In this document: positions 45,819 to 55,531 of the stretch, one piece after another
How the letters are laid out: each line of letters opens with the position of its first letter
How positions within the stretch are numbered: position 1 is the stretch's first letter
NCBI GenBank assembly: GCA_032052615.1
Contig: DAMBWF010000007.1
Location: forward strand, 1 to 64,000
DNA from: Pseudomonas_T sp032052615
GTDB lineage: Bacteria; Pseudomonadota; Gammaproteobacteria; Pseudomonadales; Pseudomonadaceae
Direction: 5' to 3'
Length of the DNA stretch: 64,000 nt
The notes under the pieces: model-generated
What the model saw: the letters and a program-made list of their open reading frames with translations, nothing else
Database searches by the model: none
Told to the model about the DNA's origin: nothing
Translations under genes and position numbers: made by a program

Positions 45819-45925
45819 TCGGGCAAATTTGCCTCTTAACCACGGGCGGGTTCTGGTAGACTCGCTGATCAAGTTGCTTGAGGCTTGTCCGGCAACTTAC
45901 TCACCACCATGATGGGGATTTACGG

Positions 45926-46978
45926 ATGAAACTGAAGAACACCTTAGGCGTTGTCATTGGCTCTCTGGTCGCCACAACTTCGCTCGGCGCGTTGGCCCAA
46001 GGCCAAGGCGCAGTCGAGGTGGAGGCTTTCGGTAAGCGCTATTTCACCGACAGCTCTCGTGACCTGAGCAACGGCAACCTGTTTGGCGGTTCCGTTGGCT
46101 ACTATCTGACCGATGACGTCGAGCTGGCGCTGTCCTACGGCGAGTTCCACGATATTCGCTCGGAAAATGATACTGGCAACAAGGATATCAAGGGCAGCCA
46201 AGCTGGCCTCGATGCCATTTATCATTTCGGTCAACCGGGTGCTGGCCTGCGTCCTTATGTTTCTGCCGGTTTCGCCCATCAGAGCATCAGCAACGTCCCG
46301 CCTCGTACCGGTCGTGATCACAGCACCTTCGCCAACATCGGCACCGGTGTGAAGTATTACTTCACCGAGAACTTCTACGCTCGTGCTGGCCTGGACGGCA
46401 TGTACAACATCGACGCCAACGAGAGCGAGTGGGCCGCCGCCGTGGGCGTTGGCATGAACTTCGGCGGTTCTTCCAACAAGAAGACCGCAACCGAAGTCGC
46501 TCCCGAGCCGGTTGCGGATGTCTGCTCCGACAGCGACAACGATGGCGTTTGCGATAACGTCGACAAGTGCCCCGGCACTCCGGCTAACGTGACCGTCGAT
46601 GCCGATGGTTGCCCGGCCGTGTCAGAAGTCGTTCGCGTCGAACTGGACGTGAAATTCGATTTCGACAAGTCCAAGGTTAAAGAAGAAAGCTATGGCGATA
46701 TCAAGAACCTGGCCGACTTCATGAAGCAATACCCGCAGACCACTACCACCGTGGAAGGTCACACTGACTCCGTGGGTACCGATGCCTACAACCAGAAACT
46801 GTCCGAGCGTCGTGCCAACGCCGTTCGCGACGTGCTGGTCAACCAGTATGGCGTTGAGCGCAACCGCGTTCAGTCCGTTGGCTACGGCGAGTCCCGTCCG
46901 GTTGCCGACAACGCTACCGATGCAGGCCGCGCTGTAAACCGCCGCGTGGAAGCTGAAGTAGAAGCCCAAGCTAAGTAA
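45926..46978 (+). CDS. oprF: Major outer-membrane porin OprF
   Basis: OprF is the OmpA-type porin and peptidoglycan anchor of Pseudomonas. The 350-residue precursor has a signal peptide cut after Ala24 (LGALA-QG), an N-terminal eight-stranded barrel to about residue 185, and a loop with a TSP3-like cysteine-rich stretch (DVCSDSDNDGVCDNVDKCPG). A C-terminal OmpA domain follows, with VEGHTDSVGTDAYNQKLSERR for diaminopimelate binding. GGGG lies before the ATG at 45926. The 107-bp gap after sigX holds a perfect palindrome GGCAAATTTGCC (45822-45833) and presumably the SigX and housekeeping promoters, which I could not place with confidence. A strong terminator follows. Confidence 0.96.
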   Translation: MKLKNTLGVVIGSLVATTSLGALAQGQGAVEVEAFGKRYFTDSSRDLSNGNLFGGSVGYYLTDDVELALSYGEFHDIRSENDTGNKDIKGSQAGLDAIYHFGQPGAGLRPYVSAGFAHQSISNVPPRTGRDHSTFANIGTGVKYYFTENFYARAGLDGMYNIDANESEWAAAVGVGMNFGGSSNKKTATEVAPEPVADVCSDSDNDGVCDNVDKCPGTPANVTVDADGCPAVSEVVRVELDVKFDFDKSKVKEESYGDIKNLADFMKQYPQTTTTVEGHTDSVGTDAYNQKLSERRANAVRDVLVNQYGVERNRVQSVGYGESRPVADNATDAGRAVNRRVEAEVEAQAK

Positions 46979-46990
46979 TTAGCGTTGTGA

Positions 46991-47021
46991 AAAAAACCCG
47001 GCATTAGCCGGGTTTTTTTTT
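46991..47021 (+). terminator. Rho-independent terminator after oprF
   Basis: ACCCGGC and GCCGGGT pair around ATTA with flanking A and T runs, and a run of nine Ts follows. It begins 12 bp after the oprF stop. Confidence 0.94.
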
Positions 47022-47124
47022 GGAGGGGATTACGCCCTCCCTATCTTCTTGCGGTAAGTGATAGTGGCGCTTCAACTGAGGCTGAGGCGATGGCAAACCG
47101 TGCTGTTTTATCCGAGAGGGTGCG

Positions 47125-48186
47125 ATGGGTACGAGTCTGGAAAATAAAACGTTTTTATTGTTGTTAGTCTTGGTGTCGCTGGCGTTTGGATGGATCTTGC
47201 TTCCCTTCTATGGTGCTGTGTTCTGGGCCATCATATTGGCGGTGCTGTTCACGCCCATGCAACGCCGCATCGCGCTTCGCTTTAAGACGGAGCGAAATAC
47301 CAGCTCGCTCATCACACTCAGCATTTGCCTTGTGGTCGCGATCATTCCCATGATCCTCATCGCGATTGCAATGATTCAGCAAACCACGGATCTGTACGAG
47401 CGTTTCGAGACCGGAGATATAAACCTCGGCTCGTATGTGGCCAAGTTCAGAGACATGCTGCCCGCTTACTTCCAACATCAGATGGATCGCCTGGGCATGA
47501 GCAGTTTCAATGGGTTGCGGGACAAAGCGGTCAAGGGGGCGATGCAGGAAGGGCAGGCATTGGCCAAACAGATGGTGACAGTCGGGCAGAATACCTTCGA
47601 TTTCATCGTCAGCTTCTTCATCATGTTGTATTTGCTGTTCTTTTTTTTGCGAGATGGCCCCGAGCTGGTCCGTAAGATACGCATGGCCGTTCCCCTGGCC
47701 GATCACCAGAAACGGCGTTTGCAGTTGAAGTTCACTCGCGTGGTTCGCGCCACGGTGAAGGGCAACCTGATGGTGGCGATCACTCAAGGCGCCTTGGGTG
47801 GGTTTATCTTCTGGGTGCTCGATATCCCCAGTTCATTGTTATGGGGGGTATTAATGGCTTTTCTTTCACTACTGCCCGCCGTGGGTTCGGGCTTGGTATG
47901 GGCTCCGGTAGCGGTCTATTTCGTAGTGACCGGTGCCTTTTGGCAGGGGATCGTACTAGGGCTTTACGGGGTGTTCGTGATCGGCTTGGTCGATAATGTC
48001 TTGCGTCCCATTCTGGTCGGCAAGGACACTAAAATGCCTGATTACCTGGTATTGATTTCCACGTTGGGGGGCATGGCGGTTTTCGGCTTGAACGGATTCG
48101 TGGTCGGTCCGCTGATTGCGGCGCTGTTCATGTCGACCTGGGGATTGTTCACCGAGAAGAAGACGGTCATCCGTTTGCCTCGTTAA
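47125..48186 (+). CDS. AI-2E/PerM family membrane transporter
   Basis: This 353-residue protein has about seven or eight hydrophobic helices and matches the AI-2E exporter (PerM/YdiK) family. Features are the paired N-terminal helices (FLLLLVLVSLAFGWILLPFYG), a central soluble region (about 80-145) and the C-terminal block GLVDNVLRPILVGKDTKMPDYLVLISTLGG typical of the family. Members export autoinducer-2, other small solutes or act as antiporters; the name should not be taken as proof of AI-2 export. GAGAGGG precedes the ATG. It stands alone between two terminators. Confidence 0.88.
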   Translation: MGTSLENKTFLLLLVLVSLAFGWILLPFYGAVFWAIILAVLFTPMQRRIALRFKTERNTSSLITLSICLVVAIIPMILIAIAMIQQTTDLYERFETGDINLGSYVAKFRDMLPAYFQHQMDRLGMSSFNGLRDKAVKGAMQEGQALAKQMVTVGQNTFDFIVSFFIMLYLLFFFLRDGPELVRKIRMAVPLADHQKRRLQLKFTRVVRATVKGNLMVAITQGALGGFIFWVLDIPSSLLWGVLMAFLSLLPAVGSGLVWAPVAVYFVVTGAFWQGIVLGLYGVFVIGLVDNVLRPILVGKDTKMPDYLVLISTLGGMAVFGLNGFVVGPLIAALFMSTWGLFTEKKTVIRLPR

Positions 48187-48204
48187 CCGGCATTCTTTTT
48201 TCCT

Positions 48205-48240
48205 CAATAAAAAACCCGGCGCATGCCGGGTTTTTTATTG
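48205..48240. terminator. Bidirectional terminator between the AI-2E gene and nuoN
   Basis: CAATAAAAAACCCGGC and GCCGGGTTTTTTATTG form a 16-bp perfect stem around GCAT, with A and T runs on both sides, in the 63-bp gap between two convergent genes. It can work for both strands. Confidence 0.93.
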
Positions 48241-48249
48241 AGGAGGGTG

Positions 48250-49740
48250 TTATAGGGCCGCCAGTCCCGCCTGCTGTGCCAAGTGCAGAAGCGGCTGGGG
48301 ATAGACCCCCAGGAAAAACGCGAGGAGTGTCACCAGTACCAGCATGATGCCTCCAGCTCGTTGTCCCCAGTTGAAGGGCGCGTCGTGTCGGCGCAATGTC
48401 GGCTCGATCATGAACAGCGTGACCATGACCCGGAGATAGAAGTAGACGCCGATGGCGCTGCCGATGATGACCGCGGCGACCAAGGCCCACAGCCCGGACT
48501 CCACTCCGACGACGATCACGTAGAACTTGCCGATGAAGCCCGCCGTCAGCGGAATACCGGCCAGGGAGAGCATCATGACCGTGAGTACGGCGGTCAGGTA
48601 AGGACGGCGCCAGAACAAGCCCCGGTATTCGTAGAGCGCATCCGCGTCGCGGCCGTTATAAGGCGTGGACATCAGGGCAATGACACCGAACGCGCCCAGG
48701 CTGGTGAGCACATAGGTGGCCAGGTAGACGCCGATCGCTTCAACGGCCATGCCCTTGCTGGCGATCAAGGCTACCAGCAGATACCCGAAGTGACTGATGG
48801 ATGAGTAACCCAGCAAGCGCTTGAGGTTGTTCTGAGTCAGCGCCAGCAGGTTGCCGAAGAGGATCGAGAGCACGGCGATCACGCTCAGCGTGCCTCCTAA
48901 CCAACCCTCCGCGAGTGCCGGAGAAAGTTGATACAGGCGCAGCAGAACGACGAATACCGCGACCTTGCTGGCGGTGGCGAGAAAGGCGGCCACCGGGGCT
49001 GGAGCGCCTTCGTAGACGTCCGGTGTCCAAAGGTGGAAGGGTACCAAGGACAATTTGAAGGCCAAGCCGACCAGCATGAGCCCCATGCCGATCTGCACCA
49101 GAAGCGTCTCTGCCGAGCCGGCGGCGAGCGACGCACCGATACCAGCGAAGCTCAGGCTGCCGGACTCGGCGTATAGCAGGGCCATGCCGAACAGCAGGAA
49201 CGCCGAGCCCGCGGCCGACAGCACCATGTACTTGATGCCAGCTTCCAGTGACCGCTTGTTGAAGAAGGCGTAGGCGATCATGCCGTAGGTCGGGACCGAG
49301 AGCAGCTCCAGGCCGATGAACAGACCCGCGAGATGCTGGGCGCATACCAACACCAGGCCGCCCGCTGTGGAAAGCAGCAGCAGCAGGTACAGTTCTTCCT
49401 TGTTGCCGGGGTAACCCCGGGTCGATTCGCTGCCGCTGCCCACCGTCGCTTCGCCCAGGTAGGCATGGGAGAGGGTGACGCAGGCCAAGGCGGTGACCAG
49501 GACGATTGCCATATAGAAGCAGGCGAAGCGATCGACCATCAGAAGCGGCGTCACTGTGACCGGTGTGGCGCCGAGCGCCGGCAGGATCGACAGCAAGGCC
49601 AGGTTGAGGCCCGCCACGGTGAGGACGAAGGTCCAGGTATGGTGCCGCTTGCAGGCGATGGCCAGCATGACCACGACGAGAGTGGCGCAAGTGACCAGCA
49701 ACGGCAGTAAGGCGATGACGTGTTGTGTGGTGAATTCCAT
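48250..49740 (-). CDS. nuoN: NADH:quinone oxidoreductase subunit N
   Basis: NuoN is one of the three antiporter-like proton-pumping subunits in the membrane arm of complex I. The 496-residue protein has about fourteen hydrophobic helices. The conserved core includes LELLSVPTYGMIAYAF with the functional glutamate in helix 5, VGLAFKLSLVPFHLWTPDVYEG with the helix-7 lysine, and NNLKRLLGYSSISHFGYLL. It is the last gene of nuoA-N, seven bases after nuoM. Confidence 0.96.
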   Translation of the reverse strand: MEFTTQHVIALLPLLVTCATLVVVMLAIACKRHHTWTFVLTVAGLNLALLSILPALGATPVTVTPLLMVDRFACFYMAIVLVTALACVTLSHAYLGEATVGSGSESTRGYPGNKEELYLLLLLSTAGGLVLVCAQHLAGLFIGLELLSVPTYGMIAYAFFNKRSLEAGIKYMVLSAAGSAFLLFGMALLYAESGSLSFAGIGASLAAGSAETLLVQIGMGLMLVGLAFKLSLVPFHLWTPDVYEGAPAPVAAFLATASKVAVFVVLLRLYQLSPALAEGWLGGTLSVIAVLSILFGNLLALTQNNLKRLLGYSSISHFGYLLVALIASKGMAVEAIGVYLATYVLTSLGAFGVIALMSTPYNGRDADALYEYRGLFWRRPYLTAVLTVMMLSLAGIPLTAGFIGKFYVIVVGVESGLWALVAAVIIGSAIGVYFYLRVMVTLFMIEPTLRRHDAPFNWGQRAGGIMLVLVTLLAFFLGVYPQPLLHLAQQAGLAAL

Positions 49741-49747
49741 AACGCTA

Positions 49748-51274
49748 TTACCGGGCCGTTACGTGGGAGAAAGCCGAGCCAATCCACTGCTGCACGCCAT
49801 GCATGCTCGCCGCGGAGGTATCCAGCACAGGCTGTGGGTAGACGCCGAGCAGGATCAGCAGGACCGCGAGGCCCAGCACCATGAGCAACTCGCGGGCTTT
49901 CATCGACATCAAGGGATGGTCGGCCTTGGCGGGGCCGAAGTAGGCCCGGTGGATCATGATGAGCGAATACACCGAACCGAACACCAGGCCACTGGCGGCC
50001 AGGGAGGCTACCCAGGGGAAGCTCTGGAACGAACCGGTGAGAATGAGGAACTCACCCACGAAATTGCCGGTGCCGGGAAGCCCCAGCGCCGCCGCGGCGA
50101 AGAACAGGCTGAGGGCGGGCAAGTAAGGCAGGCGTGCCCAGATACCGCCCATCTGGCGCATATCGCGGGTATGCAGGCGTTCGTAAAGCTGGCCGCAGAG
50201 GATGAACAAGGCCGCCGCCGAAAGGCCATGGGCGACCATCTGTACCACCGCGCCCTGCAGCGCCAGCTGGCTGCCCGAATAAATGGCGATCAGGACGAAG
50301 CCCATGTGGGACACGCTGGAGTAGGCGACCAGGCGCTTGATGTCGGTCTGCGCGAAGGACAGCAGGGCGCCATAGATGATGGCGAACACGCCCAGCCACA
50401 TGGCGATGGGCGCGAACTCGGCCGAGGCATGGGGAAACAGCGGCAAGGCGAAGCGCATCAGGCCATAGGCCGCGGTTTTCAGCAGGATGCCGGCCAGGTC
50501 CACCGAGCCGGCCGTGGGCGCCTGGGCGTGGGCATCCGGCAACCAGGAGTGCAGCGGAACGACCGGGAACTTGACCGCGAAGGCGAGGAAGAAACCGAGC
50601 ATCAGGATGTACTCGGTGCTCCGGGAAAGCGGTGTCTTGAGCAGGTCGGCATAGTTGAAGGTCAGCACGCCGGTGGCGTTGTAGTTGACCAGTACCAGGC
50701 CGACGATCGCCGCCAGCATGACCAGGCCGCTCGCCTGGGTGTAGATGAAGAACTTGGTGGCGGCGGTGATCCGCGTCTTGCCGTGGCTGCCGCTATGACC
50801 CCAAAGCGCGATGAGGAAGTACATCGGCACCAGCATCATTTCCCAGAAGAAGAAGAACAGGAACAGGTCCAGGGCGAGGAATACCCCGACGACCCCCCCC
50901 AGGATCCACATCAGGTTGAGGTGGAAGAAGCCGACGTGCTTCTGGATTTCGTTCCAGGAGCACAGCACCGAGAGCACGCCGAGCAAACCGGTGAGGGTGA
51001 TCATCAGCACCGAAAGGCCATCCAGGGCGAGATGGATGTTGATACCGAAACGCTCGATCCAGCGCAGCTTGAACTCGAAGGCCCATGCCTGCTCGGAGCC
51101 GGGGGCCGGCGCCAGGCCGAAGTCGCCGGTGCCCCACAGCCAGAGGCCAAGAACGAGGAGAAGGGTCATGGATAGCAGGGCGATCCAGCGTGGGGCAGTG
51201 GAGCCGAAGCGCTCCGCCACCCAGCATAGAAGGCCGCCGATGAAGGGGATCAGGATCAGCCAAGGCAAAATCAT
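49748..51274 (-). CDS. nuoM: NADH:quinone oxidoreductase subunit M
   Basis: NuoM is the middle antiporter-like proton-pumping subunit of complex I. The 508-residue protein has about fourteen hydrophobic helices. The pumping residues are in FFFWEMMLVPMYFLIALWG (helix 5 glutamate), FAVKFPVVPLHSWLPDAHAQAP (helix 7 lysine) and DIKRLVAYSSVSHMGFVL. It lies 38 bp after nuoL and seven before nuoN. Confidence 0.96.
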   Translation of the reverse strand: MILPWLILIPFIGGLLCWVAERFGSTAPRWIALLSMTLLLVLGLWLWGTGDFGLAPAPGSEQAWAFEFKLRWIERFGINIHLALDGLSVLMITLTGLLGVLSVLCSWNEIQKHVGFFHLNLMWILGGVVGVFLALDLFLFFFFWEMMLVPMYFLIALWGHSGSHGKTRITAATKFFIYTQASGLVMLAAIVGLVLVNYNATGVLTFNYADLLKTPLSRSTEYILMLGFFLAFAVKFPVVPLHSWLPDAHAQAPTAGSVDLAGILLKTAAYGLMRFALPLFPHASAEFAPIAMWLGVFAIIYGALLSFAQTDIKRLVAYSSVSHMGFVLIAIYSGSQLALQGAVVQMVAHGLSAAALFILCGQLYERLHTRDMRQMGGIWARLPYLPALSLFFAAAALGLPGTGNFVGEFLILTGSFQSFPWVASLAASGLVFGSVYSLIMIHRAYFGPAKADHPLMSMKARELLMVLGLAVLLILLGVYPQPVLDTSAASMHGVQQWIGSAFSHVTAR

Positions 51275-51312
51275 GACGGGCTCAATTCCTTTCGCAAGAG
51301 TGCATGGGCGGG

Positions 51313-53160
51313 TCAGGCCAGCAGGACGGCGGCGAGCAGCAACACGGCGCCACCGACGATCGATACCGCATACCAGCGCACGTGTCCGGTCTCGGTGCGG
51401 CTTAGCAGCGTGTGTCCACCACGGGCAAGACGTGGGAGCACGCCAATGCTGCTGTCGATCGGGTCATGCCTGAGCAGCCGGCTGAGAAGCAGGTAAGGCT
51501 TGACGAAGAGCAGGCCGTATAGCCAGTCGAAGCCCCAGGCGGCATACCACCAGGCGCCGAGGAAGCGTCCCGGCGCGCTCTGGGCCAGCGCGCTCACCAG
51601 GCGCCGCTTGCCCAGGAACAGCAAGGCGGCAAGCAGGATGCCGGCCAGCGCGATGGCGCCGGAGGCGATCTCCAGGCTGTGCTTGGCTTCGCCACCGGCA
51701 TGACCGACGCTTTCGGGTAGCACGCCAGCCAGGGGCGGCGTGATCAGCGCGCCGATGAAGGTGGAGAGGATGATCAGGGTGGATAGCGGCAGCCAGTGCG
51801 CCACGCCATGCCCGGCATGGGCCTCGGTCTTCGCTTCGCCATGGAAGGCGATGAAGATCAAGCGGAAGGTGTAGATGGAGGTCAGGAACGCGCCACCCAA
51901 TCCAGCGTATAGCAGCCATTGATGGCCGCTGGCGAAAGCCTCCCAGAGAATCTCGTCCTTGGAATAGAAACCGGCGGTGACCAGGGGCAGGGCGGCCAAC
52001 GCCGCGCCGCCGACCAGGAAGCTGGCATAGGCCAGGGGTAGCTTCCTCCACAGGCCGCCCATCTTGAAGATGTTCTGCTCGTGGTGGCAGGCATTGATCA
52101 CCGCGCCGGAGGCCAGGAACAGCAAGGCCTTGAAGAAGGCGTGGGTCATCAGGTGGAAGATCGCCGCATCCCAGGCGCCCACGCCGAGAGCGAGGAACAT
52201 GTAGCCGATCTGGCTCATGGTGGAGTAGGCGAGGATGCGCTTGATGTCGGTTTGCACCAAGGCGGCGAAGCCGGCCAGTACCAACGTGGTGCCGCCGACG
52301 ATACCGACCAGCTCCAAAATCTCCGGGGTCAGCAGGAACAGGCCGTGGGTCCGGGCGATCAGGTACACGCCCGCCGTGACCATGGTGGCCGCGTGGATCA
52401 GTGCCGAAACCGGGGTCGGGCCGGCCATGGCGTCCGCCAGCCAGGTTTGCAGCGGCAACTGGGCCGATTTGCCGACGGCGCCGCCCAGCAGCATCAAGGT
52501 GGCGACCCAGAGCCATGCGTCTCCCGCCACATATTTCTGCGGAGCCAGGGTCATCAGTTCCTGAATGTTCAGCGTGCCCAGATGTTGGAACAGGATGAAC
52601 AGGCCGATCGCCATGAACACGTCGCCGATGCGGGTGACGATGAACGCCTTGAGTGCCGCGTTACCGTTGTTCGGGTTGCTGTAATAAAACCCGATCAGCA
52701 GGTAGGAGCATAGGCCCACGCCTTCCCAGCCGAAGTACAGGAACAGCAGGTTATCCCCGAGCACCAGGAACAGCATGCTGGCGATGAACAGGTTGGTGTA
52801 GGCGAAGAAGCGGGAATAGCCTTCCTCGCCGCGCATATACCAGCTGGCGAACAGATGGATCAGGAAACCGACGCCCGTCACCACGCCCAGCATGGTGACC
52901 GACAGACCATCCAGGTACAGCGTGAAACTCGGCGCGAAGCCCGCCACCGACATCCATTGCCACAGCACTTGGGTGAAGACGCCGCCTTCGGGCGGAGTGG
53001 CATTGAATTGCCAGATGATCCAGGCCGCGGTGAGGGCGGAGAGGCCAACCGAGCCCACGCCGACGAGCGCCGAGGTGTTTTCCGAAAAGCGGCCACGGGA
53101 GAACGACAGCAGTAGCCAGCCGAGGAGGGGGAACAGGCAGGTAAGGAATAAGAGATTCAT
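51313..53160 (-). CDS. nuoL: NADH:quinone oxidoreductase subunit L
   Basis: NuoL is the distal proton-pumping subunit of complex I, with the long lateral helix that ties the membrane arm together. The 615-residue protein has the N-terminal antiporter core (YFGWEGVGLCSYLLIGF, GKSAQLPLQTWLADAMAGPTPVSALIHAAT, DIKRILAYSTMSQIGYM) and extra C-terminal helices. The first codon overlaps the end of nuoK by four bases. Confidence 0.96.
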   Translation of the reverse strand: MNLLFLTCLFPLLGWLLLSFSRGRFSENTSALVGVGSVGLSALTAAWIIWQFNATPPEGGVFTQVLWQWMSVAGFAPSFTLYLDGLSVTMLGVVTGVGFLIHLFASWYMRGEEGYSRFFAYTNLFIASMLFLVLGDNLLFLYFGWEGVGLCSYLLIGFYYSNPNNGNAALKAFIVTRIGDVFMAIGLFILFQHLGTLNIQELMTLAPQKYVAGDAWLWVATLMLLGGAVGKSAQLPLQTWLADAMAGPTPVSALIHAATMVTAGVYLIARTHGLFLLTPEILELVGIVGGTTLVLAGFAALVQTDIKRILAYSTMSQIGYMFLALGVGAWDAAIFHLMTHAFFKALLFLASGAVINACHHEQNIFKMGGLWRKLPLAYASFLVGGAALAALPLVTAGFYSKDEILWEAFASGHQWLLYAGLGGAFLTSIYTFRLIFIAFHGEAKTEAHAGHGVAHWLPLSTLIILSTFIGALITPPLAGVLPESVGHAGGEAKHSLEIASGAIALAGILLAALLFLGKRRLVSALAQSAPGRFLGAWWYAAWGFDWLYGLLFVKPYLLLSRLLRHDPIDSSIGVLPRLARGGHTLLSRTETGHVRWYAVSIVGGAVLLLAAVLLA

Positions 53161-53465
53161 CCGCGCATCTCGCTGGCTGCGTCGATATCGAGGGTGTGGA
53201 AGCGGCGATAGAGCTGCAGCAGGATCGCCAGGCCAATACTGGCCTCCGCTGCGGCCAGGGTAATCACAAGGATGAACATGACCTGCCCATCCGCCTGTAC
53301 CCAGCGAGCGCCGGCCACCACGAAGGCGAGCGCGGTGGCGTTCATCATCACTTCCAGGCTCATCAGCACGAAGAGGATGTTGCGGCGCACCATCAGGCCT
53401 AACAGGCCGAGGCTGAACAGTACGCCGGCCAAGGCCAAACCGTGTTCCATGGGAATCGAGTGCAT
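53157..53465 (-). CDS. nuoK: NADH:quinone oxidoreductase subunit K
   Basis: NuoK is a three-helix membrane subunit of complex I, here 102 residues, with the essential glutamates in LMSLEVMMNATALAF and LAAAEASIGLAILL. The start at MHSIPMEHGLAL gives the standard N-terminus; the open frame runs 27 codons further upstream into nuoJ and was rejected. It is four bases after nuoJ and overlaps nuoL. Confidence 0.95.
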   Translation of the reverse strand: MHSIPMEHGLALAGVLFSLGLLGLMVRRNILFVLMSLEVMMNATALAFVVAGARWVQADGQVMFILVITLAAAEASIGLAILLQLYRRFHTLDIDAASEMRG

Positions 53466-53469
53466 GGCG

Positions 53470-53970
53470 TTATTCCTTCGCTTCGTGGCGGCCGAGGTGG
53501 TAGGCGGCGACCAGGGCCGCCAACAACAGCATGGAGGCGAGTTCAACCACCAGCAGGTAGGGGCCGAACAGGCTGATGCCGACCGCCTTGGCGTCCACGG
53601 TGGTGTGGCCCACGCCGGCGAGCCCGGGCGTGCCGAACAGGGCGTACAGCAGCTCGGCCAGGAGCGCGGCGGAAAGCAGCGCCGGTCCGGTCCATACGCC
53701 GGGTTTAAGCCATTTACGCTCCTGCTCCACGACGGCGGGGCCCAGGTTCAGCATCATCACGACGAACACGAACAGCACCATGATCGCGCCGGCGTAGACG
53801 ATGATTTCCAACGCGCCGGCAAACGGAGCTCCGAGGCTGAAGAACACCATCGAGACGGCCAGCAGCGAGATGATCAGATAAAGCAAGGCATGGACGGGGT
53901 TATTGCCGGTGACCACTCTCAAGGTGGACAGCACGGCGACGCCAGCGGCGAAATAGAAAGCGAATTCCAC
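53470..53970 (-). CDS. nuoJ: NADH:quinone oxidoreductase subunit J
   Basis: NuoJ is a five-helix membrane subunit next to the quinone-site end of complex I. The 166-residue protein contains the helix-3 block FAGALEIIVYAGAIMVLFVFVVMML, which carries the conserved tyrosine and pi-bulge. Spacing to nuoI is nine bases and to nuoK four. Confidence 0.95.
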   Translation of the reverse strand: MEFAFYFAAGVAVLSTLRVVTGNNPVHALLYLIISLLAVSMVFFSLGAPFAGALEIIVYAGAIMVLFVFVVMMLNLGPAVVEQERKWLKPGVWTGPALLSAALLAELLYALFGTPGLAGVGHTTVDAKAVGISLFGPYLLVVELASMLLLAALVAAYHLGRHEAKE

Positions 53971-53979
53971 AGCGTCTCC

Positions 53980-54528
53980 TTAGGGCAGCAAGCTCTTGAC
54001 GTTGATCGGTTCGGCCTCGTTCTGCGCGGCCCCCTTCGGCTTGCCGGCGATGGCCATGCCCGCCACGCGGTAGAAGTTGTACTCCGGGTATTTGCCGGGG
54101 CCGGAAATCAGCAGGTCGCTTTTCTCGTACACCAGTTCCTGGCGATTGAACTCGCTCATTTCGAAATCCGGCGTGAGCTGGATGGCGGTGGTCGGGCAGG
54201 CTTCCTCGCAGTAGCCGCAGAAGATGCAGCGTGAGAAGTTGATCCGGAAGAACTCCGGATACCAACGTCCGTCCTCGGTTTCCGCCTTCTGCAGGGAAAT
54301 GCAGCCGACGGGACAGGCGACGGCGCACAGGTTGCAGGCCACGCAGCGCTCCTCGCCGTCCGGGTCCCGGGTCAGTACGATGCGCCCGCGGTAGCGGGGC
54401 GGCAGGTAGACGGGTTCTTCGGGGTACTGCAACGTATCGCGCTTGCGGAAGGTATGGCCGAACACCATCACCAGGCTGCGTAGCTGGGTGTAGGTGCCGG
54501 TTATCACCTCAAGAATGTACTTGAACAT
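53980..54528 (-). CDS. nuoI: NADH:quinone oxidoreductase subunit I (two [4Fe-4S])
   Basis: NuoI is the peripheral-arm ferredoxin-like subunit carrying clusters N6a and N6b. The 182-residue protein has two CxxCxxCxxxCP motifs: Cys62, 65, 68 and 72 in RCVACNLCAVACP, and Cys101, 104, 107 and 111 in RCIFCGYCEEACP. An N-terminal amphipathic region docks it on the membrane arm. It follows nuoH by ten bases. Confidence 0.96.
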   Translation of the reverse strand: MFKYILEVITGTYTQLRSLVMVFGHTFRKRDTLQYPEEPVYLPPRYRGRIVLTRDPDGEERCVACNLCAVACPVGCISLQKAETEDGRWYPEFFRINFSRCIFCGYCEEACPTTAIQLTPDFEMSEFNRQELVYEKSDLLISGPGKYPEYNFYRVAGMAIAGKPKGAAQNEAEPINVKSLLP

Positions 54529-54538
54529 GGAGTTCTCC

Positions 54539-55531
54539 TTACTGGGCCGAGGCCAGCACGAGCGCGCCGGTCACCAGCAGGTTGATCAGAGTCAGCGGTA
54601 GGCAGAATTTCCAGCTGAACGCCATGACCTGGTCATAGCGCGGACGCGGTATGGAGGCGCGCAGCAGGATGAAGATCATGATGAAGAAGGCGGTCTTCAA
54701 CGCGAACCAGAGGAACGACAATGACGGCAGAATGCCGAACGGGCCATGCCAGCCCCCGAAGAACAGGGTCACCAGCAGCGCCGAGATCGTGACGATCCCG
54801 ATGTACTCGCCCACGAAGAACATGCCCCACTTCATGCCGGCATACTCGACGTGATAGCCGTCCGCCAGTTCCTGCTCCGCCTCCGGCTGATCGAAGGGGT
54901 GACGGTGGGTGACCGCGACCCCGGCGATGAAGAACGTACAGAAGCCGAAGAACTGCGGAATGATGAACCACAGGTGTTGGGCCTGGTAGTCGACGATGGC
55001 GCGCAGGTTGAACGAGCCGACCTGGGCGACGATTCCCATCAGCGACAAGGCCAAGAACACTTCGTAGGAAACGGTCTGGGCCGACGCGCGCAGGCTGCCG
55101 AGCAGAGCGAACTTGTTATTGCTCGCCCAGCCCGCGAACAGCACCGCGTAAACGGACAGGCCAGCCATGGCGAAGAAGAAGAGGATGCCGATATTCAGAT
55201 CGGCGACCCCCCAGCTCGCGGTGATCGGGATCACCGCGAAGGCGATGAGCAGGGCGCTCATGGCAATCACCGGGGCAAGCATGAAGATCGCCTTGTCGGC
55301 GAACGGCGGCGTCCAGTCCTCCTTGAAGAACATCTTCACCATGTCGGCGCCCAGCTGGAACATGCCGAACGGACCGACGCGGTTGGGGCCGTAGCGATCC
55401 TGCCAGAGCCCGAGCAGGCGGCGCTCGATGAAGCTCAGCAAGGCACCGGACACGACGACCGCGAGCAGCACCACGATGGCCTTGATCACGGCGATGATCA
55501 CGTCGATGACATCGGGGGTCAGCCAACTCAT
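54539..55531 (-). CDS. nuoH: NADH:quinone oxidoreductase subunit H
   Basis: NuoH forms the quinone chamber of complex I with NuoB and NuoD. The 330-residue protein has about eight helices and the cytoplasmic loops ERRLLGLWQDRYGPNRVGP and FDQPEAEQELADGYHVEYAG, whose acidic residues contact the quinone tunnel. Its start overlaps the nuoG stop by four bases. Confidence 0.96.
   Translation of the reverse strand: MSWLTPDVIDVIIAVIKAIVVLLAVVVSGALLSFIERRLLGLWQDRYGPNRVGPFGMFQLGADMVKMFFKEDWTPPFADKAIFMLAPVIAMSALLIAFAVIPITASWGVADLNIGILFFFAMAGLSVYAVLFAGWASNNKFALLGSLRASAQTVSYEVFLALSLMGIVAQVGSFNLRAIVDYQAQHLWFIIPQFFGFCTFFIAGVAVTHRHPFDQPEAEQELADGYHVEYAGMKWGMFFVGEYIGIVTISALLVTLFFGGWHGPFGILPSLSFLWFALKTAFFIMIFILLRASIPRPRYDQVMAFSWKFCLPLTLINLLVTGALVLASAQ

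Noticed and set aside
45822..45833. Palindrome GGCAAATTTGCC after sigX as a sigX terminator
   Set aside because: The stem is short with no loop outside the palindrome and no T-run; kept only as a note in the oprF entry.
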